Shown: positions 1-7,922, counted from the first letter of the stretch. The stretch is 8,029 nt of DNA from Nitrococcus sp. (GCA_030452365.1 JAKDMK010000091.1:1-8029), one strand, 5' to 3'. Made by a program: numbers and translations. The notes: a model not told the origin generated them from the sequence alone.

Positions 1-65
1 CGCGCGCTCGGGAGCAGGCTCCGTTCGCCGTCGCCGCGTAGAATACGCGCGAGTTTATGACTCAT
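1..65 (-). CDS. Possible start of an unidentified gene, cut by the window edge
   Basis: On the minus strand an ATG 6 nt after the brnA stop opens a frame that stays open for 21 codons to the window edge. It begins MSHKLARILRGDGERSLLPS. The peptide has a plausible basic, amphipathic composition, but I do not recognise it. No good Shine-Dalgarno sequence precedes the ATG; the nearest purine-rich stretch is AGAAGG inside the end of brnA, too far away. If real, it would be the third gene of the brnT-brnA transcript and translationally coupled to brnA. GC-rich DNA often gives short open frames by chance, and a perfect hairpin (35-49) lies in the same stretch, so this may equally be non-coding. Confidence 0.2.
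   Translation of the reverse strand, partial: MSHKLARILRGDGERSLLPSA
35..49. repeat. Short perfect hairpin downstream of brnA
   Basis: CGCGTA (35-40) and TACGCG (44-49) are perfect inverted repeats around a 3-nt GAA. A second small inverted repeat, GGAGC-AG-GCTCC, lies at 11-22. Both are downstream of brnA on its strand. Neither is followed by a T-run, so they are not convincing intrinsic terminators. They could be chance GC-rich palindromes or mRNA 3' structure. Confidence 0.3.
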
Positions 66-71
66 GGGTAC

Positions 72-344
72 TTAGTCCATCCTACGTTCCTGATGCTCGC
101 GTATGTGTTTGCGCAACGCCCGATTGATCTCGGTCTGGTATTGGCCCCCCTGGGATCTGAACCAGGCGAGCACATCGGCGTCGATGCGAATCGTTACCTG
201 CTTCTTCACCGGGCGGTAAAACTTGCCAATGACAGCACCGCTCCAGTCGGTTACCTCCGGCATGTCTTCAGTATCGATATCCCTCTCAGCCTTTGCCGCG
301 AGCACCTGCAATTCCTTCTTCCGCACCTTATCTGCCTTGCTCAT
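72..344 (-). CDS. brnA: BrnA-type antitoxin of a type II toxin-antitoxin system
   Basis: A 90-residue protein that should bind and neutralise the adjacent BrnT toxin and, as known for BrnA, repress its own operon by binding the promoter. The N-terminal ~45 residues are charged and probably form the toxin-binding arm. The C-terminal half carries the BrnA signature: YRPVKKQVTIRIDADVLAWF, then QYQTEINRALRKHI, a ribbon-helix-helix-like DNA-binding fold. I chose the ATG at 344 (MSKADKVRKK) over an upstream in-frame start at 404, because 344 follows a purine-rich GAGGGAG site and gives the usual family length. The longer form would also lie deep inside brnT. The start overlaps the end of brnT by 17 bp, the usual toxin-first layout of this family, implying coupled translation. 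Confidence 0.9.
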   Translation of the reverse strand: MSKADKVRKKELQVLAAKAERDIDTEDMPEVTDWSGAVIGKFYRPVKKQVTIRIDADVLAWFRSQGGQYQTEINRALRKHIREHQERRMD

Positions 345-612
345 AATGCTGTCTCTCCCTCGGCGTTGCCTTCCGCGCCGAGATAATGCGAATAACCTCT
401 TCACGGCTCCGTTCGGAGCAGGTGTGCGCGACCAGAAGGATCACGATACCGTCGACCGAGCCCAGGGTTTGCCACCGTTCCTCGCCATCCTCGACGCGAT
501 CCTGAACGCTGAGATGGTAGGGGTCGTCAAACACGCCCACCGCCGTCTCGAAGCTCACGCCATGCTTGGCCCTGTTGATCTTATTCTTACTGTCGCCCCA
601 GACAAATCGCAT
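328..612 (-). CDS. brnT: BrnT-type toxin (RelE-like ribonuclease) of a type II toxin-antitoxin system
   Basis: A 94-residue protein of the BrnT family. Characterised members are small ribonuclease toxins with a RelE-like fold that arrest translation when not bound by BrnA. Family landmarks are all present and in order: an aromatic N-terminal strand (MRFVWGDSKN), KHGVSFETAVGVFDDP (residues 16-31), the EERW stretch (44-47), a hydrophobic strand (GIVILLVAH) and the C-terminal IRIISARKAT..ER..Y motif (75-90). The frame is intact and full length, so the toxin may be functional. The start matches the usual family N-terminus. There is no Shine-Dalgarno sequence before the ATG; instead a strong promoter lies directly upstream, consistent with a leaderless mRNA. 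brnA follows with a 17-bp overlap. Cytoplasmic. Confidence 0.92.
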   Translation of the reverse strand: MRFVWGDSKNKINRAKHGVSFETAVGVFDDPYHLSVQDRVEDGEERWQTLGSVDGIVILLVAHTCSERSREEVIRIISARKATPRERQHYEQGR

Positions 613-647
613 TACGAAATTGTAACTACGAGCTGAGAACGTATCAA
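612..647 (-). promoter_or_regulatory. Sigma-70-type promoter of brnTA, probably leaderless, with an overlapping palindrome
   Basis: On the minus strand, -35 TTGATA (642-647) is separated by exactly 17 nt from -10 TACAAT (619-624). Each box matches consensus at 5 of 6 positions. Six nucleotides separate the -10 from the brnT ATG (610-612), so transcription would begin at or next to the A of the start codon. An imperfect palindrome (612-625, TTAC..GTAA outer arms, 6 of 7 pairs) covers the -10 box and the first base of the gene. This is where an autorepressor such as BrnA would act. The boxes are seen; the leaderless start and the operator role are inferred. Confidence 0.6.
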
Positions 648-654
648 TCGCCTA

Positions 655-707
655 GTGGAATAAACGTGTGGAATAAACGGGACAGACCACGATTTCTTGG
701 TAGTCTG
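655..707. repeat. Tandem 12-bp repeat plus REP-like hairpin, probable mobile-repeat relic
   Basis: GTGGAATAAACG occurs at 655-666 and again at 668-679, one base apart. It is followed by GGGACAGACCACG. An imperfect inverted repeat follows: CAGACCAC (683-690) against GTAGTCTG (700-707), 8 pairs with one mismatch and a 9-nt loop. The reverse-complement core TGGTCTGTCCC resembles a repeat I recall from the flanks of REP-associated Y1 transposase genes in environmental proteobacteria; that recollection is unverified. The block separates the brnTA promoter from the 3' end of the POT transporter gene. It could also act as a weak 3' structure for that gene, but no T-run follows. Confidence 0.45.
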
Positions 708-754
708 CGGTAACTGTGATCCTTCCCCTTTTTCGCTTTCCAGGGCTGCTCGGG

Positions 755-2488
<1,734 letters not shown>

Positions 2489-2565
2489 GTGGTTCCCGCG
2501 CGCGCCCGCGCTGCGGGTCGAAAGATAGCAAATCTCGGTCAATATCGGGCAGGAGCGAACGCCAG

Positions 2566-2587
2566 CGCTATCTCACCACTGGTAGCG
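2566..2587. repeat. Hairpin between xerD and the POT transporter gene
   Basis: CGCTATC (2566-2572) pairs with GGTAGCG (2581-2587) over 7 positions, including one G-T wobble, around an 8-nt loop. It lies about 20 nt after the xerD stop and about 80 nt before the transporter start. No T-run follows on the minus strand, so it is at best a weak terminator or a processing site. I see no confident promoter for the transporter gene in the 119-bp gap. Confidence 0.35.
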
Positions 2588-2607
2588 TAGCCATCGATTA
2601 CGGGCGC

Positions 2608-3573
2608 CTACCCCCGGGGATGATGGCGGGCGTGGAGCTCCTGCAAGCGATGTTGGGCGACATGGGTGTAGATCTGCGTGGTAGCCAGATCACTGTGGCC
2701 AAGCAGCAACTGTACGACCCTAAGATCCGCGCCGTGATTCAGCAGGTGGGTGGCGAAGGAGTGACGCAGCGTGTGCGGCGAGAGCGGTTTGCCGATTCCG
2801 GCGACCTGCGCGTAGTGCTTGACACGATACCAAAATGCCTGGCGCGTCATGGCCTTGCCGCAGCGGGATACGAAAAGCGCCGGAGTCGCGTTTGCACCAA
2901 GCAACACCGCGCGCGCACCCGGTAGGTAATCCTCGATCCAAGCCTGTGCCTCATCCCCTAACGGAACCAAGCGCTCCTTGTTGGCCTTGCCGATAGTGCG
3001 CAACACACCTTGGCGCAGATTCACCTGCCCAAGGCAAAGCCCCACCAGCTCGGATACCCGCAGCCCGGTCGCATAGGCCACCTCCAGCATCGTGCGATCG
3101 CGAAATCCCATCGGCTCATCGCAGTTCGGCGCCAGAAGCAGCGCCTCGACTTCCGGCTCGTTTAGGGTTCCGGGCAGTGGCCGCACCAACTTAGGGGAAT
3201 CCACCTGCAGGGTCGGATCCTCTGCCACGCGCCCTTCACGCAGCTGCAGGCGGTAGAAACTGCGTAGACTGGCGAGTAACCGAGCAGTCGTTCTCGCCTT
3301 CGCCCCAGAACCAACGCGCTCGGCAAGATAGCCTATGAGATGTTCACGCCCGGCCTGCAGCAACGCTATACCGTGGCGCTGGGCCAACCAACGGGAATAC
3401 GCCACGAGATCGCTGCGATAGGCGCTTAGAGTATGATCCGATAGGCCGCGCTCCATCCACAGCGTGTCGAGGAAGACGCCAAGCAGCGCCTCCTCGCCCT
3501 CTGCCAGCGCTCGCCTATCCGTGTTGTGCCTAGCCACGCTCCGGTGGGGCTCAGCATCGCTGCCTTGGGCCAA
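2608..3573 (-). CDS. xerD: Site-specific tyrosine recombinase XerD
   Basis: A 321-residue tyrosine recombinase. With XerC it resolves chromosome dimers at dif under FtsK control. The N-terminal SAM-like core-binding domain covers about residues 28-115 (FLDTLWMERGLSDHTLSAYR). The catalytic domain follows, with all six active-site residues visible: R172 (TGLRVSEL), K196 (GKANKERLVPL), H267 and R270 (SPHTLRHSFATHL), H293 (LLGHSDL) and the nucleophile Y302 (TQIYTHV). Their spacing matches E. coli XerD almost exactly. The frame opens right after the slipin stop and the first usable start is TTG at 3573, giving about 23 residues more than E. coli XerD. A GTG at 3537 is an alternative. The slipin gene ends only 12 bp upstream, indicating an operon. 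XerD fits better than XerC by sequence feel, but an integrase paralogue cannot be excluded. Confidence 0.9.
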   Translation of the reverse strand: MAQGSDAEPHRSVARHNTDRRALAEGEEALLGVFLDTLWMERGLSDHTLSAYRSDLVAYSRWLAQRHGIALLQAGREHLIGYLAERVGSGAKARTTARLLASLRSFYRLQLREGRVAEDPTLQVDSPKLVRPLPGTLNEPEVEALLLAPNCDEPMGFRDRTMLEVAYATGLRVSELVGLCLGQVNLRQGVLRTIGKANKERLVPLGDEAQAWIEDYLPGARAVLLGANATPALFVSRCGKAMTRQAFWYRVKHYAQVAGIGKPLSPHTLRHSFATHLLNHGADLRVVQLLLGHSDLATTQIYTHVAQHRLQELHARHHPRG

Positions 3574-3585
3574 TGATTGGTCGCC

Positions 3586-4365
3586 CTACTCTACCGCTGA
3601 GCGCTCGGGCGGCTCCGCGCGCACGGGCTCCTTGCCCCCGAGAATGCGGAAGATCTCCAAGGGCAGCGGAATGACCACGGTATTGCTCTGTCCGGAGATA
3701 TCCGCCAAGGTCTGCAGGTAGCGTAGCTGCAGCGCCTCGGGCTGGGTGGCGATGCGCATGGCCGCGGCCACGAGCTGCTCCGCTGCCTGGAACTCGCCTT
3801 CGGCGTGAATGACCTTGGCCCGGCGTTCCCGTTCAGCCTCGGCTTGGCGGGCGATGGCGCGAACCATGGATTCATTGAGGTCAACGTGCTTGATCTCGAC
3901 ATTGGCAACCTTAATCCCCCAGGCATCCGTGTGCTCGTCAAGAATGGACTGGATGTTCTGGTTGAGCTTGTCGCGTGCGGAGAGCATCTCGTCGAGGTCG
4001 TGCTGACCGAGCACCGAACGCAGCGTGGTCTGGGCCAATTGGCTGGTGGCTAGGATATAATTCTCGACCTGGATGACCACCCGCTCCGGATCAACGACTC
4101 GGAAATAAAGGACGGCACTGACCTTTACCGACACATTGTCCCTCGAGATCACGTCCTGGGGCGGCACATCCATGGTGATCAGTCGCAGATCGATCTTAAC
4201 CGACTGCTGCAGTAACGGGATTACCAGACGCAGCCCAGGCCCTTTCACCTTCCAGAATCGGCCAAGCAGGAAGATGACTCCGCGCTCGTACTCGCGGAAC
4301 ACCCGGAAAGAGGCGATGATAAGCACGACGATGACGCCGATAACGACGAGCAACGATATGGCCAT
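3586..4365 (-). CDS. Slipin (stomatin-like SPFH/band 7 membrane protein)
   Basis: A 259-residue bacterial stomatin homologue. It has one N-terminal membrane anchor (residues 2-20, [19 protein letters not shown]) and then the SPFH/band 7 domain: [40 protein letters not shown], and [20 protein letters not shown]. An Ala/Glu/Arg-rich coiled-coil follows from about 165 to 205 ([20 protein letters not shown]) with a short variable tail. Slipins assemble into large oligomers that organise membrane microdomains; many bacterial ones are encoded beside an NfeD-family protein or protease. None is visible here; instead xerD follows 12 bp downstream and an oxidoreductase lies divergently upstream. The ATG is supported by TAGGAG six nucleotides upstream. 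It is not HflK/HflC, judging by the slipin-type motifs and the lack of a paired gene. The specific role is unknown. Confidence 0.9.
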   Translation of the reverse strand: MAISLLVVIGVIVVLIIASFRVFREYERGVIFLLGRFWKVKGPGLRLVIPLLQQSVKIDLRLITMDVPPQDVISRDNVSVKVSAVLYFRVVDPERVVIQVENYILATSQLAQTTLRSVLGQHDLDEMLSARDKLNQNIQSILDEHTDAWGIKVANVEIKHVDLNESMVRAIARQAEAERERRAKVIHAEGEFQAAEQLVAAAMRIATQPEALQLRYLQTLADISGQSNTVVIPLPLEIFRILGGKEPVRAEPPERSAVE

Positions 4366-4569
4366 ACGGCTCTCCTAACACTTGTTCTTGTACTCAGGCA
4401 GCCCGCGGGGCAGACACCGCCCCATACTTAACTTAAGCATAGCCGTCCTTGCGCTCTCATGGGAAACACGAATTTACGAATTGCGCCCAACGCCAGCACC
4501 TATTTTGCCTGCATTAGCGCATGCATCAGATATACTGACTTGCTTTGATATAAAACTAAGGAGGCGATC
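4366..4569. promoter_or_regulatory. Divergent control region between slipin-xerD and the FNR-like reductase
   Basis: This 204-bp AT-richer gap must hold promoters for both directions. For the rightward gene, TATACT (4531-4536) is a good -10 candidate with no clear -35. TGATATAAA (4547-4554 region) resembles an extended -10, but would start RNA inside the ribosome site. AAGGAGG (4558-4564) lies 5 nt before the ATG at 4570. Possible operator elements are a perfect palindrome CTTAACTTAAG (4427-4437) and the tandem pair ACGAATTT/ACGAATTG (4468-4483). In the slipin leader, GGGGC (4407-4411) and GCCCC (4419-4423) can form a hairpin. No regulator can be named from these. Confidence 0.45.
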
Positions 4570-5235
4570 ATGGCGTATACCGTCACCTTGCTGCGCAGCG
4601 GCTGTGTCACTCATAACGTGCTGCGCTTGACCACCACCCTGCCCGATGAGTTCCACTTCGTGCCCGGTCAAGGCGTAAAGCTCGTTCTGACCAAGGCCGG
4701 CTGGGAGAAAAAGGGACGGCCCTTTACTCCAACTTCGTTGCGGGAGGACGGAGTCCTCGAGTTCACCATCAAGACCTATGACGATCACGATGGGGTGACG
4801 AAGCAGATACGCTCGTTGCAGCCCGGTGATACGCTACAGATCAGTGACCCGTTTGGAACCATCACCTACCAAGGGCCGGGCGTTTTCATCGCCGGCGGCG
4901 CCGGCATTACGCCATTTCTTGCTCACCTGAGAACCCTAGCGCGCGACGGGAAGCTCGCCGGACACAAGCTGCTCTTCTCTAACCGGACACCAGCCGATGT
5001 CATCGAGGAGCATGAGCTGCGCTACTATCTGGGTGAGCAATGCGTGTTCACCTGCACCCGCGAGAGCGGATCCGGTCACCTGAATCGGCGCATCGACCGG
5101 GATTTTCTGGTCGAGCAGATCGCGGATTTCGATCAGCACTTCTATGTCTGCGGTCCGCGTCCGTTCACTCGTGAGGTTAACGAGGCCCTGCAGAGCTTGG
5201 GTGCAAACCCTGACAGCCTGGTGTTCGAGAAGTAA
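4570..5235 (+). CDS. FNR-like FAD/NAD(P)-binding oxidoreductase (flavodoxin/ferredoxin reductase type)
   Basis: A 221-residue soluble flavoprotein of the ferredoxin-NADP reductase superfamily, predicted to move electrons between NAD(P)H and a carrier or acceptor. The N-terminal beta-barrel carries the FAD-binding motif RPFTPTS (residues 50-56) and the DPFG turn (93-96). The nucleotide-binding half has GGAGITPFL (109-117) and CGPRPF (194-199). No cysteine cluster for a 2Fe-2S centre and no extra domain is visible, so the protein is a bare two-domain reductase, shorter than typical Fpr (~250 residues), and its electron partner is not encoded nearby. An excellent Shine-Dalgarno (AAGGAGG, 5 nt spacing) fixes the start. 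It diverges from the slipin gene and converges on the phosphodiesterase gene. The natural acceptor cannot be deduced. Confidence 0.85.
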   Translation: MAYTVTLLRSGCVTHNVLRLTTTLPDEFHFVPGQGVKLVLTKAGWEKKGRPFTPTSLREDGVLEFTIKTYDDHDGVTKQIRSLQPGDTLQISDPFGTITYQGPGVFIAGGAGITPFLAHLRTLARDGKLAGHKLLFSNRTPADVIEEHELRYYLGEQCVFTCTRESGSGHLNRRIDRDFLVEQIADFDQHFYVCGPRPFTREVNEALQSLGANPDSLVFEK

Positions 5236-5313
5236 TTCCGAACCGACGCGCTCAGCAGCAAGCCGAGCGGACCAAGTATGTCGGTGGCGGCATTGAAGCC
5301 GTGCGGAACACGC

Positions 5314-6084
5314 CTACCCTTTCGCGCCGCCGGGCTGTTCCTCCAATCCCGCGGCTTGGCCGCCGCCTAGGAAATCCTGGGGGCGGTCGGTAAAGATGCC
5401 ATCAATGCCCCAATCCCTATAAGGCAAGAATGCCTTGGGGTCGTTTACGGTATAGCAGTAAAGGTCGAATCCGGCTTGCTTGACGGCAGTTGCAATCCGC
5501 TCGGTTAGGTACCGCCAGTCGCAATGGACGCTAACCGCCCCCAGAGCCGCCGCCCGCCGCCGCCAGTGCGGTGGCAACCGCGACCAAAGACAGCCGATAA
5601 GGAGCTCGCGATTTTGCACCCGGCTGGCGTTCAGTGCGGCCGGTTCAAATGACGAAACCAAGACCCGCTCGCTTGGAATGGCCGCCGCCCTGAGCTCGCC
5701 TAACACCGCATGGACGAGTCGCTGATCGCTGGAGTGGCCGTCAGCCTTGAGCTCCAGGTTGATACCGAGCCCCAGATCGCGAACCAGCGCCAGGGCTTCG
5801 GCCAGCAATGGGATGCGCTCGCCAGTGAACGCCTCGCTATACCAGCCTCCGGCATCAAGCCGGCGTATCGTCACGCGGTCGAATGCGGACAGCGGACCGG
5901 TCCCGTCCGTACAACGATCCACGCACTCGTCGTGATGGACCACCGGGGTTCCGTCGCCCAAGAGTCGAGTGTCGATCTCCACCCAGCTTACACCCACCTC
6001 GGCCGCCGCGCGGATAGCAGCCAAGGTATTCTCCGGGGCCAAGCTGCTTGCTCCACGATGTCCAATAATGCGCGCAGCAATCAT
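5314..6084 (-). CDS. ugpQ: Glycerophosphodiester phosphodiesterase (UgpQ-like, cytoplasmic)
   Basis: A 256-residue GDPD-family TIM-barrel enzyme that hydrolyses glycerophosphodiesters, released from phospholipids, to glycerol 3-phosphate and an alcohol. Catalytic motifs are intact: GHRGASSLAPENT (H9, R10, E18), VEIDTRLLGDGTPVVHHD (E36, D38, H51) and ELK (E111, K113). The family terminus GIDGIFTDRP is at 226-235. There is no signal peptide, so it resembles cytoplasmic UgpQ (about 250 residues) rather than periplasmic GlpQ. The ATG at 6084 follows a purine-rich GGAGGGGGGG site. No ugp transport genes are nearby, so the gene symbol is by similarity of protein type only. It converges with the reductase gene across 78 bp, where I see only weak short hairpins and no proper terminator, and diverges from the sseB-like gene. 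Confidence 0.9.
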   Translation of the reverse strand: MIAARIIGHRGASSLAPENTLAAIRAAAEVGVSWVEIDTRLLGDGTPVVHHDECVDRCTDGTGPLSAFDRVTIRRLDAGGWYSEAFTGERIPLLAEALALVRDLGLGINLELKADGHSSDQRLVHAVLGELRAAAIPSERVLVSSFEPAALNASRVQNRELLIGCLWSRLPPHWRRRAAALGAVSVHCDWRYLTERIATAVKQAGFDLYCYTVNDPKAFLPYRDWGIDGIFTDRPQDFLGGGQAAGLEEQPGGAKG

Positions 6085-6244
6085 CCTGCCCCCCCTCCGC
6101 GACCGTGGCAGGCAAGAGATCGCACCGCGTCCACATTCAAAGCCGAGTTGCGTTCAGCAGGGGCGGAAATCGCGACTGGTGTTTTATCCTCGCCGGTGGA
6201 TGTGAGACGCTGTACATAAGACATCTCAAACCGGAGTCCCAATC
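6085..6244. other. Divergent intergenic region between ugpQ and the SseB-like gene
   Basis: A 160-bp gap between two divergent starts, so promoters for both must lie here. I see the ribosome sites at each end (GGAGG-rich before ugpQ, GGAG at 6233-6236 before the SseB-like gene) but no pair of -35/-10 boxes good enough to call. No repeat or palindrome stands out. Confidence 0.4.
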
Positions 6245-6682
6245 ATGTCCGAACACCCCTCCCGTTCGCCGACCGAGCTAGAGCCAGCCAATGATCTAGA
6301 GAAGGCCTTGGCCGCCGCGCAAAATGGTGATACCTCCACCGCCGAGTTCGTCCATCAACTGATCGACTCCGATGTGTACATTCTTCTCAGCCAACCGCGA
6401 AAGCGCGATGAAGAAGAGGATGACGTGCCCCCGCAGCCGCTCGTCCTCGAGGGTCCCGACAAGACCCCGATGCTGGCCATGTTCACCCATTCCGAGCGCG
6501 TCTCGCTCATAAGCGAGGAGTATCCCGATTTCAGCTTCCCATTCGAGGTGGAATTCAGTTGGATCATTGCCAACGCCAGCGAGGGAATGGGGCTGGTGAT
6601 CAATCCGGGGTGGTCCTATGCCGCCAGCATACCACCGGAGGCAGTTGCTCAATTGCGCAATAAGGACGGCAGCAATACCTGA
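6245..6682 (+). CDS. SseB-family N-terminal-domain protein (single domain)
   Basis: A 145-residue soluble protein with one SseB N-terminal-type domain. The segment PLVLEGPDKTPMLAMFTHSE (residues 65-84), the SFPFEVEF stretch and GLVINPGW (116-123) are the landmarks. The family also includes E. coli SseB (enhanced serine sensitivity protein), which is about 260 residues with an additional C-terminal domain; that second domain is absent here. A very acidic/basic insert (PRKRDEEEDDV, 51-61) sits in a loop before the core strand. Biochemical function of the family is poorly known. The start is supported by CCGGAG 8 nt upstream of the ATG. The hisC gene follows 148 bp downstream on the same strand, and a GC-rich hairpin begins 13 bp after the stop. 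Confidence 0.75.
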   Translation: MSEHPSRSPTELEPANDLEKALAAAQNGDTSTAEFVHQLIDSDVYILLSQPRKRDEEEDDVPPQPLVLEGPDKTPMLAMFTHSERVSLISEEYPDFSFPFEVEFSWIIANASEGMGLVINPGWSYAASIPPEAVAQLRNKDGSNT

Positions 6683-6694
6683 TGCTCGAGCAGT

Positions 6695-6716
6695 GCGCCG
6701 CTCGCGTGCGAGGCGC
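6695..6716. repeat. GC-rich hairpin after the SseB-like gene
   Basis: GCGC (6695-6698) and CTCG (6701-6704) pair with CGAG (6709-6712) and GCGC (6713-6716) around a CGTG loop, leaving a 2-nt bulge. It starts 13 bp after the stop at 6682. There is no following T-run, so termination is doubtful; it may only attenuate read-through into hisC. The 10-mer GCGAGGCGCC at 6708-6717 recurs at 6768-6777. The rest of the 148-bp gap shows no clear promoter. Confidence 0.3.
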
Positions 6717-6830
6717 CCTAGCAAGCTACCGCCCTACTCCGGCATCCGCTTGGCTTGTGCCATCGGCGCGAGGCGCCGGCGCGGCGTCGCGGGTGAATGT
6801 CAACAGGCCCTCGTGCCGAGAACATCGATA

Positions 6831-7922
6831 ATGCCTTACGAACGCGACGGCATTCGCCGCATGGCTGGTTACACGCCAGGCGAGCAGCCAGACGACCCAA
6901 GGGCAATCAAGCTCAATACCAACGAGAACCCTTACCCGCCGCCCGAGCCCGTACTGGCGGCGCTGCAGGCCATTAGCAGCGAGCGCTTGCGGCGCTATCC
7001 GCCTCCTACCAGTAGCGAGTTGCGCGAAGCCATCGCCGCGTTGCACGGGGTTAACGCTTCGAATGTCGTTACGACCAACGGCGGAGACGAGTTGCTGCGG
7101 CTCGCCATCACCACCTTCGTCGACCCCGGTAAGCCCATCGGCATAGCCGATCCCGGCTATTCCCTTTATCCCGTGCTCGCCGCCGTTAACGGTTCACCGG
7201 TCGTACGTGTTCCCCTGGATGGGGCATGGCAGCCGCCCGCTGATTTCGCCAATTGCATGAATCAGGCGGGGGTGAATCTCACCTTGCTGGTGAACCCGCA
7301 CGCCCCCTCGGGCACATTGCTTGACGCCGAGACCATTGCGGCGGTTGCACAAGCCCTAGATGGTGTGCTGCTCGTCGATGAGGCGTACGTGGATTTCGCC
7401 GACCCGGAGCGCAACCATGACGTGGTGTCGCTGACTCATGAGCAGGACAATCTCCTAATCTTGCGCACGTTCAGCAAAGGATACTCCCTCGCCGGCCTGC
7501 GGCTTGGTTATGGCATCGGCGACCGTGGCCTTATCGAACCTATTGCGACCAAGACCCGGGACAGCTACAGCGTCGATGCCATAGCAGAACAGCTCGGCTT
7601 GGCGGCCCTTGCGCATCGGGCGCATGCGGCGCAAACCTGGGAAGCGGTGCGGGGGGAGCGCGCGCGTCTGGCGGCGACACTCCATGGGCTTGGCTTGGAG
7701 TGCGCGCCAAGCCAGTCCAACTTCCTGCTGGCCCGGGTCCCTGACACCCTCGGCGGTGGCGCTCGCGCACTCTATCAAGCACTCAAGGCTCGGGCTATCT
7801 TCGTGCGCCACTTCGATCAGCCAAGACTGCATGATCGGCTACGGATCACGGTCGGCACGCCACCCGAGAACGAAGCCTTGCTGGATGCCCTACACGAATT
7901 ATGCGCATGGGGTCAAATCTAG
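6831..7922 (+). CDS. hisC: Histidinol-phosphate aminotransferase (PLP-dependent, class I/II)
   Basis: A 363-residue fold-type I aminotransferase, probably converting imidazole acetol phosphate plus glutamate to L-histidinol phosphate in histidine synthesis. Visible landmarks are the HisC N-terminus (IKLNTNENPYPPP, 26-38), NGGDELLR (83-90), Y110, the NPHAPSG loop (155-161; NPNNPTG in many relatives), DEAYVDF (183-189), and SKGYSLAGLRLGY with PLP lysine K216 and R224. The substrate-carboxylate arginine is R338 in LRITVG. The frame extends upstream into the SseB-like gene, but family similarity begins at the ATG at 6831; a GTG at 6813 is possible. There is no strong ribosome site. No other his genes are near, so it could be a paralogue acting on aromatic amino acids. 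The last five residues and the stop lie at or inside an inverted repeat. Confidence 0.88.
   Translation: MPYERDGIRRMAGYTPGEQPDDPRAIKLNTNENPYPPPEPVLAALQAISSERLRRYPPPTSSELREAIAALHGVNASNVVTTNGGDELLRLAITTFVDPGKPIGIADPGYSLYPVLAAVNGSPVVRVPLDGAWQPPADFANCMNQAGVNLTLLVNPHAPSGTLLDAETIAAVAQALDGVLLVDEAYVDFADPERNHDVVSLTHEQDNLLILRTFSKGYSLAGLRLGYGIGDRGLIEPIATKTRDSYSVDAIAEQLGLAALAHRAHAAQTWEAVRGERARLAATLHGLGLECAPSQSNFLLARVPDTLGGGARALYQALKARAIFVRHFDQPRLHDRLRITVGTPPENEALLDALHELCAWGQI

Noticed and set aside
345..404. Longer BrnA start at 404
   Set aside because: It would add 20 Arg-rich residues and extend the overlap with brnT; the ATG at 344 has a better ribosome site and gives the usual BrnA length.
2489..2542. 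Longer POT transporter start at 2542
   Set aside because: The codon is TTG with no ribosome site, and the added 18 residues are not typical of the family.
2616..2624. CCCCGGGG-type palindrome at the xerD 3' end
   Set aside because: A short GC palindrome within coding codons; expected by chance in DNA of this composition.
5236..5313. Bidirectional terminator between the convergent reductase and ugpQ genes
   Set aside because: Only short stems (for example CGCTC/GAGCG and CGGC/GCCG) are found, with no T-runs on either strand.
6618..6830. Upstream in-frame extension of hisC starting inside the SseB-like gene
   Set aside because: The extra 71 residues are Arg-rich, overlap the SseB-like gene in another frame and match nothing in the aminotransferase family; homology starts at the ATG at 6831.
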